A stretch of DNA of 60,664 nucleotides. Source: Pectobacterium versatile (GTDB lineage Bacteria; Pseudomonadota; Gammaproteobacteria; Enterobacterales; Enterobacteriaceae). Below, piece after piece: positions 7,848 to 17,695 of this stretch. Where the stretch lies: positions 1-60,664 of the forward strand of contig NZ_JAINZP010000025.1 of the NCBI RefSeq assembly GCF_020166435.1, in the 5' to 3' direction. The translations under genes were made by a program, and so were the position numbers. Positions within the stretch are counted from its first letter, which is position 1; each line of letters begins with the position of its first letter. The notes under the pieces were generated by a model that searched no databases, had not been told where the DNA came from, and was given only the letters and a program-made list of their open reading frames with translations.

Positions 7848-7871
7848 AATTTACAACCTAAGTTGTAAATT
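7848..7871. promoter_or_regulatory. Operator 1 of the CI-like repressor
   Basis: A perfect 10-bp inverted repeat (AATTTACAAC and GTTGTAAATT) around CTAA, ending six bases before the repressor start codon. The core ACAACCTAAGTTGT recurs at 7957-7970 with two changes. Confidence 0.65.
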
Positions 7872-7954
7872 ATCAAGTGGATATTATTGTTGTTTAAAAA
7901 AACCAAAGCTATGTATCGTTGGTGTGAGAAGGACATCATAAATACAACCATGAA

Positions 7955-7970
7955 AACAATTTAAGTTGTT
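7955..7970. promoter_or_regulatory. Operator 2 of the CI-like repressor
   Basis: AACAATTTAAGTTGTT shares 12 of 14 core positions with operator 1 and lies about 100 bp further from the gene, where a divergent promoter would be expected. Confidence 0.5.
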
Positions 7971-8237
7971 ATGTCGCGCGGAGAAAACCGTGCGAATGTA
8001 TGAGATAACATCGAAATAAGCGCTATCGCCTGACTATCAAAGATCCTAATTAATGTCAGGCAGTCATAATATCGTCTTATTCCATCACCTGATTTGACTT
8101 AAACATGTGTTTCGCTTGATCTAAATTCACAATCTGACCGTATGCATTTTGCTCTTATGGAAATCCCGTTGTGGGAAAATATAACCAATAAATTCGTTTC
8201 ATTAAGTATGCGCATGGCTGCATGTCGCGGAGGATGC

Positions 8238-8495
8238 ATGTCTGTAATTCGCACGTGTTTAAGTCTGTTTGGTGGTGATACGGTAATTGTCCGGTGTGCT
8301 AATACATTTGAAGTGCAAATGAGTAATGGTGAGTAGGAAACCATGACCGAAGAAAATAGTGCTACGCAAGACTCTATTTTCCGTCATGCAGAAGGCGAAG
8401 TGTATTTAACTGTGCCTTATACTGGAGTTTGGGATGTTGTGATCCGAGCAAAAAATGACACGCCTGAACATTCAATAACCTATTTTCCCGCCTAA
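8238..8495 (+). pseudogene. DUF1883-like small protein interrupted by an amber codon
   Basis: From the ATG at 8238 (GGAGG four bases upstream) one frame runs 85 codons to TAA at 8495, interrupted only by TAG at 8334-8336. The first 32 codons give a Gly-Asp-x-Val strand (GGDTVIVRCANTFEVQM), and the second part gives YLTVPYTGVWDVVIRAKN and HSITYFP. Together they resemble the two halves of DUF1883 proteins (GDxVxVxC...V and VPxSGxWNVxIDL), which are about 90 residues long. One Tyr-to-amber change would explain the break. An internal ATG at 8343 could restart the second half. Alternatives are a sequencing error or suppression. The family assignment is from memory. Confidence 0.55.
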
Positions 8496-8890
8496 TAATG
8501 CTTTGGTTGGTTATATTCTGTTAATAATATTTATAATATATTGTCGTTATCCGGTATTGAACTTTTGAATATACCAGCCTTATCCTCTCTTCTTTGCCTT
8601 CCTCGCTCAACGTTGTGAGGGGGGCGGTATCCTTTTATTTCGTTTTTCATCTATCATCTTAATAGATACTTACACTTGTTATTCTTAATGATTCGAAGGG
8701 ATGATAGAGTCTGGATCTTTTGCCATACTCAATACTCAGCCACCATGTATCTTGACTCTTGGCGAGAGAAGGAGCCTTGGTTTACTAACGTTAGCCTGCT
8801 ACTCTTATCGTGCTCATTGCTGCAATATTTTGGATTTATAGCTAAATTTTTGTCTAATCAGAACATTAATACGATGGGAGGGGAGAACCC
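8496..8890. other. Intergenic region, 395 bp
   Basis: AT-rich leader of the GGDEF-EAL gene with a G/C-rich palindrome near 8601-8620 (CTCAACGTTGTGAG). A 72-codon frame (8676-8894) overlaps the next start, has no recognisable product and no ribosome binding site, and is not called. Confidence 0.5.
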
Positions 8891-11068
8891 ATGAGCCGTG
8901 CCCCAATAAGCAAAGATGAAGACAAACGTCTTGCTGCTCTTCGTGAGTATGGCATTAAGAATGTACTATTCGACCCGAGTCTGAGTAACCTGATTAGCCT
9001 TGCCGCTAATATCTTTAGCGCGCCGATAGTTTTGGTGTCGCTGGTAGAAGCTGAGCGCCAATTGTTTGCTGCCAGCGTGGGGGTTCCTTTTTGTGAAACA
9101 TCTCGCGATATCTCTTTTTGTGCTCATACGATCCTGAAGAAAAAAGTTATGGTCGTGCCAGATGCACTTAAGGACGCGCGTTTTAAAAATAACCCGCTGG
9201 TTGTGGGGATTCCCTACATTCGTTTTTATGCGGGTATACCATTAATTACGCCGTCCGGGCATGCTATCGGTACGCTGTGCATTATTGATGTGAAACCCAG
9301 AGCGACATTCACCAAGCGTGATGAGCACAATATGCAAGATCTAGCTTCGCTGGTCATGGACAAGCTGGAGATGCGCCGCTTGGAACTGGCGCGTAAAGCC
9401 AGTCAGATACGTTTTGAAAATATCGCTAATACCTCTCCGGATACGATTTTATGTGTGAATGAGAGGGGGATGATTACTTTCTGGAACACCGCTGCGGAAA
9501 ATATGCTGGGATACAGTGGTGAGGACATTATTGGCCGCAATATTAATACCATCGTGCCTGATGCCTTTATCGTACAACTCAACCATTTAGTCACCGACCA
9601 CGATTCGCTGATGAAAGGCGTGACGCTGGAACTGAACGTGCAAGCCAAAAGCGGGAATCTGGTTCCGGTCGAATTGTCGGTTTCTATGTGGGAAGACAAC
9701 GACAATATTAGCTATGGCGCGATATTGCGTGACATCACAGAACGGCGGCGCAATGAAGAGCGGCTGTTTTTACTGGCGCATCTGGATCCGTTAACCGGGT
9801 TGGCAAACCGGACGTTACTGACATCCAATCTGGAAACTGCACTAAAGAATGAACCTGCGGTTTGTATCATGATGGTCGATCTGGACGGGTTTAAAGATGT
9901 GAATGACAGTCTGGGGCATTCCAGCGGCGATAATATTCTGGTGCATGTCGCCAAAAAAATAAAAGCCACGGTTCGCTCCGGTGATGTTGTGGCGAGAATG
10001 GGTGGGGATGAGTTTGCGCTGCTGTTTCCCGGCCTGAGTGACAAAAAGGTCGCGGGAAAAATTGCCGAGCAAATTATCCATGAAATTTCGCAGGCGATGA
10101 TTATTGACGATCATCAAATCAATATTAGTGCCAGTATTGGTGCGGTGCTATACCCAGAATATGGGTTGACTGTGCAGGATCTGTTGACCAGCGCGGATTT
10201 AGCACTGTATCAGGCGAAGTCTGAAGGTCGAAACTGCTACCGCTTTTTCACGCGAGAACTGCTTGATGTCTTTCAGGCCAAACACGCCTTCCAGTTAGAG
10301 TTTGTGCGCGCTTACGAGCAGCATGAATTTGAGATGTTTTATCAGCCACAGGTCAAACTGGCGACAAATGAGATTGTTGGTGCAGAGGCGCTGCTGCGCT
10401 GGCGTCACCCAGAAAGAGGGCTGCTGACCCCTGCCGCATTTCTTACCGCACTGGAAAACGGCCCGTGGGCAGAACGAGTCGGGGATTGGATCGTCGAAAC
10501 GGCATGCAGGCAGGCGGCGGAATGGTGCCAGGCGAGCGACAGCTATTTTCGTATCAGCATTAATCTTTTCAGCGCACAGTTTCGTACCGGTATGTTGGCG
10601 CAAAAGATTATGGATATTCTTGCGCGTACAGGGTTACAGCCAAGTTCGCTGGAGCTTGAAATCACGGAGAATATCATTCTGCGTTACGACGAAAGTATGT
10701 TGCAGCCGTTAAATACGTTGCGTGAAGCGGGAATCGGTATTGCCTTTGATGATTATGGCACGGGTTATGCATCGCTCAGCATGCTTAAAAACTACCCTGT
10801 AACTCGGCTGAAGATCGATCAAACTTTTGTCAGAACCATGTGCGAGTCCCCGCCGGATGCGGCTATTGTCCGGGCGATCCTGTATCTCGGGAAAAGTTTC
10901 GGTCTGGGTGTGATTGCCGAGGGTGTGGAAACATTAGAGCAGAGCGAGCGTCTGCGGGGTAAAGGGTGCGAGGAAGCGCAGGGATATCTGTTTGGGCATC
11001 CAATGCCGGCCGAGGAATTCACCCAGTTACTGAAACTGAATAAGCCAATAGACGTTTCAGCAAGATAG
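8891..11068 (+). CDS. GAF-PAS-GGDEF-EAL cyclic-di-GMP protein
   Basis: The 725-residue cytosolic protein has four domains: GAF (about 20-165; ISFCAHTI, FYAGIPL), PAS (about 170-290; DTILCVNERGMITFWN), GGDEF (about 297-460, intact GGDEF at 371-375) and EAL (about 470-715). The EAL motif is complete (EALLRW at E499, FDDYGTGY, KIDQTFV, IAEGVE). Both diguanylate cyclase and phosphodiesterase residues are therefore present, and which activity dominates cannot be read from sequence. GGGAGG stands about nine bases before the ATG. There are no membrane segments, so the signal is probably a cytosolic small molecule or redox state. It stands alone between the repressor region and ypdAB. An inverted repeat at 11103-11122 may be its weak terminator. 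Confidence 0.92.
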   Translation: MSRAPISKDEDKRLAALREYGIKNVLFDPSLSNLISLAANIFSAPIVLVSLVEAERQLFAASVGVPFCETSRDISFCAHTILKKKVMVVPDALKDARFKNNPLVVGIPYIRFYAGIPLITPSGHAIGTLCIIDVKPRATFTKRDEHNMQDLASLVMDKLEMRRLELARKASQIRFENIANTSPDTILCVNERGMITFWNTAAENMLGYSGEDIIGRNINTIVPDAFIVQLNHLVTDHDSLMKGVTLELNVQAKSGNLVPVELSVSMWEDNDNISYGAILRDITERRRNEERLFLLAHLDPLTGLANRTLLTSNLETALKNEPAVCIMMVDLDGFKDVNDSLGHSSGDNILVHVAKKIKATVRSGDVVARMGGDEFALLFPGLSDKKVAGKIAEQIIHEISQAMIIDDHQINISASIGAVLYPEYGLTVQDLLTSADLALYQAKSEGRNCYRFFTRELLDVFQAKHAFQLEFVRAYEQHEFEMFYQPQVKLATNEIVGAEALLRWRHPERGLLTPAAFLTALENGPWAERVGDWIVETACRQAAEWCQASDSYFRISINLFSAQFRTGMLAQKIMDILARTGLQPSSLELEITENIILRYDESMLQPLNTLREAGIGIAFDDYGTGYASLSMLKNYPVTRLKIDQTFVRTMCESPPDAAIVRAILYLGKSFGLGVIAEGVETLEQSERLRGKGCEEAQGYLFGHPMPAEEFTQLLKLNKPIDVSAR

Positions 11069-11221
11069 ACAAACAGCGGTTGTACCACCTAGCCTTCCCA
11101 GAAAGCCAGCATCCGCTGGCTTCCATACTTTGCGCTCCCCACGCGGTTCACAGACTAAAAAGTGGAATCTGGATCACATTTTTTCTATAGTGCTGGCTCG
11201 TAACCCTGTACCGGATGTCCC

Positions 11222-12967
11222 GTGCACGAAATATTTGAGATGCTCCTTGCGGTCTTCGACCGCGCCGCGCTGATGCTGATTTGTCTGTTTTTCCTGACAA
11301 GAACCAGTCAGTTCCGGCAATTACTGCAAAAAGAGCAACACTCGCCAGGAGAGCGAGTGACGGTGACGGCTATCTTTTCACTGTTTGCGCTGTTCGGTAC
11401 GTATTCCGGCATTAATGTTGAAGGGTCGCTCGTCAACGTGCGCGTGATTGCCGTGATGTCCGGCGGTATTCTCTTTGGCCCTTGGGTAGGGATTGCAACT
11501 GGCATCATTGCGGGTGCGCACCGTTATCTCATTGATATTGATGGTATCACCTCCGTACCTTGCCTGATTACCAGCATCATCGCTGGTATCACTTCCGGTT
11601 ACATCAATAAGAAAGTCAAAAAAGAGCAGCAGTGGAGCATCGGGATTCTGGGCGGTATGCTGTGTGAGTCGTTAACGATGCTGCTGGTTGTGGCATGGGC
11701 GACGCCGATCGAGTTAGGGCTGGATATTGTCTCAAAGATTGCGGTGCCGATGATTCTTGGCTCCGTTTGTATTGGCCTGATCGTCCTGCTGGTGCAAAGC
11801 GTGGCGAATGAAAAAGAGGTCATTGCCGCCAGACAGGCCAAACTCGCGCTGGATATCGCACACAAAACACTGCCGTATTTCCGCAATATCAACAGCGATT
11901 CACTGACGGCGATCTGTAGGATCATTCGGACTGAAATTAATGCCGATGCGGTAGCGATAACGAACACGCAGCACATTCAGGCGTATGTGGGGATTGGGGA
12001 AGAAAAATATAATATTGGCCACGATATAATTAGCCCGATGACACAGCAGGCGATCCATGATGGGAAAATCATCATTAAAAATAATGATGAACAGCACCTG
12101 ACGCCGGAAATCCATTCGATGATTGTCATCCCGCTGTGGGAACACGGGCAGGTGACTGGCACGCTGAAAATCTATTATCGTCATGCGCATAAAATTACCT
12201 ATTCATTACGCGTGATGGCCGTCGGTTTATCGCAAATCATGTCAACGCAAATTGAAGTGTCCCGCACCGAGCAACTGCGTGATATGGCAAATAAAGCGGA
12301 GTTGAGAGCGCTGCAAAGTAAAATCAATCCGCACTTTCTTTTTAATGCGCTGAATGCGATCTCCTCGTCTATTCGTATTAATCCCGATACCGCGCGCCAA
12401 CTGGTGATCAATCTGTCTCGTTATTTACGCTATAACCTCGAACTCAACGACGATGCGCTGATCGATATAAAAAAAGAGTTGTACCAGATTCAGGATTATA
12501 TCGCGATTGAGCAGGCGCGGTTCGGTGCCAAGCTAACGGTGATCTACGATATCGACGACGATTTAGCGTACAAAATCCCCAGTTTGTTAATTCAGCCGCT
12601 GGTAGAAAACGCGATTGTGCATGGTATTCAACCTTGCAGAGGTAAAGGGACTGTGGTGCTGTCCGTGAAGGAACGGGGCGATAAACTGCTGGTGACGGTA
12701 AAAGACACGGGTAATGGCATTAGTCAGGAAACGATGGATCGCGTCGCGCGTAACGAATTGCCAGGGAATAGAATTGGTCTGCTGAATGTCCACCATCGGG
12801 TCCGCTTGCTCTATGGCGATGGCTTGCATATTCGCCGGCTGGAACCGGGGACTGAGATTTATTTCTACATTCCACGAGAAGATAAAACCCCGTCGGCGTT
12901 GCCGGATATCATTCAGGTGCCGCAGTCGGGAGATTCTGCTGCTGAACAAACAGGAGGCAACCCATGA
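11222..12967 (+). CDS. ypdA: Pyruvate-sensing histidine kinase YpdA (PyrS)
   Basis: The 581-residue LytS-type kinase starts at a GTG, as judged by alignment with the E. coli protein ([24 protein letters not shown]). It has an N-terminal 5TM-5TMR_LYT membrane domain (about 1-200), a GAF domain (about 220-350), the His_kinase motif [10 protein letters not shown] with the phospho-accepting His at 371, and an HATPase_c domain (N-box [10 protein letters not shown]-box NRIGLLNV). In E. coli it responds to extracellular pyruvate and phosphorylates YpdB. Its stop overlaps the ypdB start by four bases (ATGA), so the two are translationally coupled. The C-terminal 25 residues extend beyond the conserved part. 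The ribosome binding site is weak. Confidence 0.95.
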   Translation: MHEIFEMLLAVFDRAALMLICLFFLTRTSQFRQLLQKEQHSPGERVTVTAIFSLFALFGTYSGINVEGSLVNVRVIAVMSGGILFGPWVGIATGIIAGAHRYLIDIDGITSVPCLITSIIAGITSGYINKKVKKEQQWSIGILGGMLCESLTMLLVVAWATPIELGLDIVSKIAVPMILGSVCIGLIVLLVQSVANEKEVIAARQAKLALDIAHKTLPYFRNINSDSLTAICRIIRTEINADAVAITNTQHIQAYVGIGEEKYNIGHDIISPMTQQAIHDGKIIIKNNDEQHLTPEIHSMIVIPLWEHGQVTGTLKIYYRHAHKITYSLRVMAVGLSQIMSTQIEVSRTEQLRDMANKAELRALQSKINPHFLFNALNAISSSIRINPDTARQLVINLSRYLRYNLELNDDALIDIKKELYQIQDYIAIEQARFGAKLTVIYDIDDDLAYKIPSLLIQPLVENAIVHGIQPCRGKGTVVLSVKERGDKLLVTVKDTGNGISQETMDRVARNELPGNRIGLLNVHHRVRLLYGDGLHIRRLEPGTEIYFYIPREDKTPSALPDIIQVPQSGDSAAEQTGGNP

Positions 12968-13713
12968 AAGCCATTATTGTTGAAGATGAGTTCCTCGCGC
13001 AGCAAGAGCTGAGTTATCTCATCAAACAACACAGTGATATTACGATTGAGGCGACATTTGATGACGGGCTGGATGTACTGAAATATCTGCAACATAACGA
13101 CGTCGATGCAATCTTTTTGGATATCAATATTCCTTCGTTGGATGGCGTCTGGCTAGCGCAAAATATCAGCAAATTCGCGCATAAGCCTTACATCATTTTT
13201 ATTACGGCGTACAAAGAACATGCGGTTGAGGCGTTTGAAGTCGAAGCCTTCGATTATATTCTCAAACCGTATCATGAATCACGCATCATCACGATGCTGC
13301 GTAAACTGGAAACAACCTGGCAGCAGCGGCAAATAGCACCTGCTGTCGAAACTGGCGCGCAGGCGAGTGCCCCGAGAAGTGCGCAGCACACTATTAACCT
13401 GATGAAAGACGAACGGATTATCGTCACGGATATTAACAATATCTACTATGCTGCCGCGCAGGAAAAGGTCACGCTGGTTTATACTCGACGTGAAGAATTC
13501 ATCATGCCGATGAATATTACGGAGTTTTGCAGCCGCTTGCCGGAAGAGTACTTCTTCCGCTGCCATCGTTCTTACTGCGTCAACCTGACGAAAATCCGTG
13601 AAATTGTGCCGTGGTTTAACAATACCTATATCCTGCGATTGAACGACCTGGATTTTGAAGTCCCAGTAAGCAGAAGCAAGATAAAGGCGTTCAGGTCATT
13701 GATGCGTCTTTAA
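12964..13713 (+). CDS. ypdB: LytTR response regulator YpdB (PyrR)
   Basis: The 249-residue protein has a receiver domain (1-115) with acidic pocket E7-D8, phospho-acceptor D53 in FLDINIP and Lys in LKPY, then a LytTR DNA-binding domain (about 143-249; [15 protein letters not shown]). In E. coli the family activates yhjX by binding two GGCATTTCAT repeats separated by 11 bp. Exactly that arrangement starts two bases after this gene's stop codon, and yhjX is the next gene. GGAGG lies six bases before the ATG, inside the end of ypdA. The linker between the domains (120-140, Ala/Gln rich) is variable. Confidence 0.95.
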   Translation: MKAIIVEDEFLAQQELSYLIKQHSDITIEATFDDGLDVLKYLQHNDVDAIFLDINIPSLDGVWLAQNISKFAHKPYIIFITAYKEHAVEAFEVEAFDYILKPYHESRIITMLRKLETTWQQRQIAPAVETGAQASAPRSAQHTINLMKDERIIVTDINNIYYAAAQEKVTLVYTRREEFIMPMNITEFCSRLPEEYFFRCHRSYCVNLTKIREIVPWFNNTYILRLNDLDFEVPVSRSKIKAFRSLMRL

Positions 13714-13714
13714 C

Positions 13715-13745
13715 GGCATTTCATTCCGCGTTTCAGGCATCTCAT
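13715..13745 (+). promoter_or_regulatory. YpdB tandem binding motif upstream of yhjX
   Basis: GGCATTTCAT (13715-13724), an 11-bp spacer, then GGCATCTCAT (13736-13745). This matches the published E. coli YpdB site (GGCATTTCAT-N11-GGCATTTCAT) at 19 of 20 positions. A TATACT at 13779-13784 with no good -35 would suit an activator-dependent promoter. Confidence 0.85.
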
Positions 13746-13761
13746 TCCCCATTCGATCAAC

Positions 13762-13809
13762 CACTGTCAGCCCGCTTGTATACTGGCCTCAGCCCATAAG
13801 CTGACAGTG
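13762..13809 (+). terminator. Inverted repeat in the yhjX leader, terminator-like
   Basis: CACTGTCAGC and GCTGACAGTG pair across a 28-bp loop and are followed by TTTT. It could end ypdAB transcripts. The putative yhjX -10 lies in the loop, so the two uses would overlap. Confidence 0.4.
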
Positions 13810-13896
13810 TTTTGATGGATTTTCTCTTCTCCACATCAGCTTATATTTTTTAGCGTGCCGAGTGAATCGGACCAATTTTGATGTAAGGGAAAGCCC

Positions 13897-15120
13897 ATGA
13901 ATACCAAACCTGTTAACCGGGGATTGATTGTCCTCGGTACGATCATCACCCAAATGGGACTAGGCACGATTTACACCTGGAGTTTATTCAACCAGCCGCT
14001 GGTGGACAAATTCGGCTGGACGCTGAGCTCTGTGGCGACGACGTTTTCTATTACCAGCTTCTGTTTGGCATTTGCCACGCTGTTTGCTGGTAAATTTCAG
14101 GAGCGTATTGGTCTGCGCCGCTTAACGATGATCGCTGGCATCGCGCTGGGTGCGGGGCTTATGGCGAGTGCAGCAAGCCCGTCACTGACGCTGATTTATC
14201 TGCTGATGGGCGTTGTTGTCGGTTTTGCGGACGGCACGGCTTACATCACGACCCTGTCCAATTTGATCAAATGGTTCCCTAACCGCAAAGGGCTGATAGC
14301 GGGCATTTCTGTTGGCGCATTCGGTACCGGAAGCCTGCTGTTCAAATACGTAAACAGTTTTTTGATTGCGGAAGTCGGTGTGTCAGAAGCCTTTTTCTAC
14401 TGGGGCATTATCGTTATGGCGATGATTCTGGTCGGTAGCTCACTGCTGAAAGAACCTGCTGCGGTGCCGGTACAGCAGGCTGCGGCTCAGGGGCAGACGC
14501 GTGATTTCTCGCTGGCCGAGATGCTAGCAACCAAAGAGTCGTATTTGCTGTTTATTATCTTCTTCACTGCGTGCATGAGTGGCCTGTATTTGATCGGTAT
14601 TGTGAAAGATATTGGCGTGCAAATGGCCGGAATGGATATGGCGACGGCGGCAAATGCGGTGTCTGCGATTGCGATTTTTAATACCGTTGGACGTATTGTG
14701 CTTGGTGCGCTTTCCGATAATGTCGGTCGTATGCGGGTGATCACCTTTACGCTGTTCGTGACGATTCTGGCAGTGTCCGTGATGACGTTCCTGCCGCTTA
14801 ATCCTATTCTGTTTTTTACCTGTGTCAGCGCCATTGCTTTCTGTTTTGGTGGCAATATCACGGTGTTTCCGGCGATTGTCGGCGACTTCTTCGGCCTGAA
14901 AAATCATAGCAAAAACTATGGCGTGATTTATCAGGGGTTCGGTATCGGTGCATTGTCTGGCTCGTTTATTGCCGCACAGTTAGGGGGCTTCCAGGCCACC
15001 TTCATGGCAATCATCATTATGTCTGTTGTCTCGCTGTTGATTACTCTGTGGATCAAACCGCCTAAGTATCAACCTGCTGCTGCTTCAATGCATGCAGATA
15101 TGGCACATGCACAGAGCTAG
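13897..15120 (+). CDS. yhjX: MFS transporter YhjX (target of YpdB)
   Basis: This 407-residue major facilitator has 12 predicted helices and a strong match to E. coli YhjX (GTIITQ, YTWSLFN, KWFPNRKGLIAG, GRIVLGALSDNVGR, KNYGVIYQGFGIG). It belongs to the oxalate/formate antiporter-like group. In E. coli it is the principal gene switched on by YpdAB during growth on pyruvate, and its substrate is thought to be pyruvate or a related acid. In E. coli the gene is far from ypdAB; here it directly follows them. AAGGGAAAG precedes the ATG. It is slightly longer than the E. coli protein at the C-terminus. Confidence 0.88.
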   Translation: MNTKPVNRGLIVLGTIITQMGLGTIYTWSLFNQPLVDKFGWTLSSVATTFSITSFCLAFATLFAGKFQERIGLRRLTMIAGIALGAGLMASAASPSLTLIYLLMGVVVGFADGTAYITTLSNLIKWFPNRKGLIAGISVGAFGTGSLLFKYVNSFLIAEVGVSEAFFYWGIIVMAMILVGSSLLKEPAAVPVQQAAAQGQTRDFSLAEMLATKESYLLFIIFFTACMSGLYLIGIVKDIGVQMAGMDMATAANAVSAIAIFNTVGRIVLGALSDNVGRMRVITFTLFVTILAVSVMTFLPLNPILFFTCVSAIAFCFGGNITVFPAIVGDFFGLKNHSKNYGVIYQGFGIGALSGSFIAAQLGGFQATFMAIIIMSVVSLLITLWIKPPKYQPAAASMHADMAHAQS

Positions 15121-15294
15121 TCGAATATTGTACTGAGTAAGCAAGCTCATGCTGGACGCTGTTTTCCTTTTGAAAAGTGTAAAGTTATGTGGATTTAGTA
15201 ACTGAAAAGTTAAGAATGCTTGAAAATGCCACGGCAACCCATACGATGTAGGTATTGCAAACTTTATCTTTCTGCAAGAGGAAATCAGACCTTT

Positions 15295-16176
15295 ATGATG
15301 CGTATTGCGCTTTTCCTGATCACCAACTTGGCGGTGATGTTGGTTTTCGGGCTGGTACTCAGCCTGACGGGAATTCAGTCCAGCAGTGTCCAAGGCTTAA
15401 TGATTATGGCTGGGCTGTTTGGCTTTGGCGGTGCGTTTGTTTCACTGCTGATGTCTAAATGGATGGCGTTACGGTCCGTTGGCGGTGAAGTTATTGAACA
15501 ACCACGTAACGAAACTGAACGCTGGCTGATGGAAACGGTTCGTTCACAGTCACAGCAGGCTGGGATCGCGATGCCACAGGTGGCAATCTACCATGCACCG
15601 GACATCAATGCGTTCGCAACGGGAGCCCGCCGTGATGCATCGCTGGTGGCGGTAAGTACTGGTTTGCTGCAAAACATGAGCCGTGACGAGGCCGAAGCGG
15701 TTATTGCGCATGAAATCAGCCACATCGCGAATGGCGATATGGTGACGATGACGCTGGTTCAAGGGGTAGTTAACACCTTCGTTATTTTTATTTCTCGTCT
15801 GATCGCTCAGGTCGTTTCTGGCTTTTTATCCGGCAACCGAGATGAAGGCGAAAGCAGCAACGGCAACCCACTGGTTTACTTTGCTGTCGCCACCGTGCTG
15901 GAACTGGTGTTTGGTATTCTTGCCAGCATTATCACCATGTGGTTTTCACGTTACCGTGAATTCCATGCGGATGCCGGTTCTGCCAAACTGGTGGGGCGCG
16001 AGAAAATGATCGCTGCACTGCAACGCTTGAAGACCAGCTATGAGCCGCAGGAAGAGGGCAGCTTGATGGCTTTCTGCATTAATGGCAAATCGAAATCTTT
16101 CAGCGAACTGTTTATGTCGCACCCGCCGTTGGATAAGCGCATCGAAGCGCTGCGTTCCGGCGAGTACCTGAAGTAA
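15295..16176 (+). CDS. htpX: Membrane zinc protease HtpX
   Basis: The start at 15295 ([14 protein letters not shown], with AGAGG upstream) gives 293 residues, the same as E. coli HtpX. Two N-terminal membrane helices (about 4-24 and 34-54) precede the M48 metalloprotease domain. The zinc motif HEISH is at 139-143 and the third ligand is in EFHAD. Two further hydrophobic segments lie at about 155-180 and 195-215. The enzyme takes part in inner-membrane protein quality control with FtsH and is under Cpx and heat-shock control in E. coli. A terminator at 16196 separates it from ogl. Confidence 0.97.
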   Translation: MMRIALFLITNLAVMLVFGLVLSLTGIQSSSVQGLMIMAGLFGFGGAFVSLLMSKWMALRSVGGEVIEQPRNETERWLMETVRSQSQQAGIAMPQVAIYHAPDINAFATGARRDASLVAVSTGLLQNMSRDEAEAVIAHEISHIANGDMVTMTLVQGVVNTFVIFISRLIAQVVSGFLSGNRDEGESSNGNPLVYFAVATVLELVFGILASIITMWFSRYREFHADAGSAKLVGREKMIAALQRLKTSYEPQEEGSLMAFCINGKSKSFSELFMSHPPLDKRIEALRSGEYLK

Positions 16177-16195
16177 TTTTCAGTAGTTTCCTCCT

Positions 16196-16215
16196 AAAGG
16201 CCCATCCGGGCCTTT
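16196..16215 (+). terminator. htpX terminator
   Basis: AAAGGCCC and GGGCCTTT flank ATCC, followed by GTTATTT. Confidence 0.75.
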
Positions 16216-16338
16216 GTTATTTCTGCCTTTATTGATTCATCGATCCTGTGTGTTCTCTGCCCGAGTGTTTTCATTAGATCTGAAACAGGTGGTGAAAATA
16301 TGAAGAATGTTTTATAAAATAAAACCACGATCACGGAA

Positions 16339-16358
16339 AAATGAAACATTGTTTCTAT
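16339..16358 (+). promoter_or_regulatory. KdgR box upstream of ogl
   Basis: AAATGAAACATTGTTTCTAT contains GAAAC-ATT-GTTTC, a symmetric match to the KdgR consensus (AATRAAAY...RTTTYATT). It lies 160 bp before ogl. Confidence 0.8.
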
Positions 16359-16517
16359 AATGCCGATATAACAGGCGTCTCGCGTGAGATTGGTGGCCTG
16401 ATTTTTGAACAACCGATGTCGGGATGACAGATTTATCGGGCGATTGAAATGTCAGGTTATCGAAGAGTATGCGCGTGTGGCGTCAGATTCTTCATGATAA
16501 GTTCTAAGGATTTACGG

Positions 16518-17684
16518 ATGGCCAAAGGTAACAAGATCCCCCTAACGTTTCATACCTATCAGGATTCAGCAACCGGCACCGAAGTTGTGCGCTTAACCCC
16601 GCCCGATGTTATCTGCCATCGCAACTATTTCTATCAGAAGTGTTTCTTCAATGATGGCAGCAAACTGCTGTTTGGCGCTGCGTTTGATGGCCCGTGGAAT
16701 TACTATCTGCTGGATTTAAAAGAGCAGAGCGCCACGCAGTTGACGGAAGGCAAAGGCGACAATACCTTCGGTGGCTTCCTGTCTCCGAATGACGATGCGC
16801 TGTATTACGTTAAAAATACCCGTAATCTGATGCGTGTCGATCTGGCTACGCTGGAAGAGAAAACGATTTATCAGGTGCCTGACGACTGGGTCGGCTACGG
16901 TACTTGGGTTGCCAACTCTGATTGCACTAAAATGGTCGGTATTGAGATCAAAAAAGAAGACTGGAAACCACTGACCGATTGGAAAAAGTTCCAAGAATTC
17001 TATTTCACCAATCCTTGCTGTCGTCTGATTCGCGTCGATTTGATAACGGGCGAAGCGGAGACTATCCTTCAGGAAAACCAGTGGCTGGGTCACCCAATCT
17101 ACCGTCCGGGTGATGACAACACGGTTGCGTTCTGCCACGAAGGTCCGCATGACCTAGTTGATGCGCGTATGTGGTTCATCAATGAAGATGGCAACAACAT
17201 GCGTAAAGTGAAAGAGCATGCGGAAGGCGAAAGCTGCACCCACGAATTCTGGGTTCCAGATGGTTCAGCGATGATTTACGTCTCTTACCTTAAAGACGAT
17301 ACCAATCGCTACATCCGCAGCATCGATCCTGTTACGTTGGAAGATCGCCAACTGCGCGTCATGCCGCCGTGTTCTCACCTGATGAGTAACTATGATGGCA
17401 CGCTGTTGGTCGGCGATGGTTCCGATGCGCCAGTCGACGTGCAGGATGATGGCGGTTACAAAATTGAGAACGATCCATTCCTGTATGTTTTCAACCTGAA
17501 AACCGGCAAAGAACATCGTATTGCACAGCACAATACATCTTGGGACGTGTTGGAAGGGGACCGTCAGGTTACTCACCCACATCCTTCCTTTACGCCAGAT
17601 AATAAACAAGTCCTGTTTACTTCTGACGTAGATGGAAAACCTGCGCTGTATCTGGCGAAAGTTCCTGATTCAGTCTGGCACTAA
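16518..17684 (+). CDS. ogl: Oligogalacturonate lyase Ogl
   Basis: The ATG at 16518 (AAGGA upstream) gives 388 residues, the length of Dickeya and Pectobacterium Ogl. It is a cytoplasmic PL22 seven-bladed beta-propeller with His ligands and catalytic residues in segments such as CHEGPHDLVDARM, CTHEFWVPDG and VTHPHPSF. It cleaves short unsaturated or saturated oligogalacturonides to 5-keto-4-deoxyuronate monomers after import by TogMNAB. No signal peptide is present. The gene has a KdgR box and its own terminator (17696-17730) and is followed by kdgR, the regulator of its pathway. Confidence 0.97.
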   Translation: MAKGNKIPLTFHTYQDSATGTEVVRLTPPDVICHRNYFYQKCFFNDGSKLLFGAAFDGPWNYYLLDLKEQSATQLTEGKGDNTFGGFLSPNDDALYYVKNTRNLMRVDLATLEEKTIYQVPDDWVGYGTWVANSDCTKMVGIEIKKEDWKPLTDWKKFQEFYFTNPCCRLIRVDLITGEAETILQENQWLGHPIYRPGDDNTVAFCHEGPHDLVDARMWFINEDGNNMRKVKEHAEGESCTHEFWVPDGSAMIYVSYLKDDTNRYIRSIDPVTLEDRQLRVMPPCSHLMSNYDGTLLVGDGSDAPVDVQDDGGYKIENDPFLYVFNLKTGKEHRIAQHNTSWDVLEGDRQVTHPHPSFTPDNKQVLFTSDVDGKPALYLAKVPDSVWH

Positions 17685-17695
17685 TAATACTAATA

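Larger units (their letters stand above)
7842..8237. other. Repressor control region, 396 bp
   Basis: It carries the two operator-like palindromes at 7848-7871 and 7955-7970. No cro-like ORF was found on the plus strand; the only ATG near the second site is followed within four codons by a stop. Confidence 0.6.

Noticed and set aside
8676-8894. 72-codon frame overlapping the start of the GGDEF-EAL gene
   Set aside because: No ribosome binding site, no family resemblance, and it lies in an AT-rich leader.
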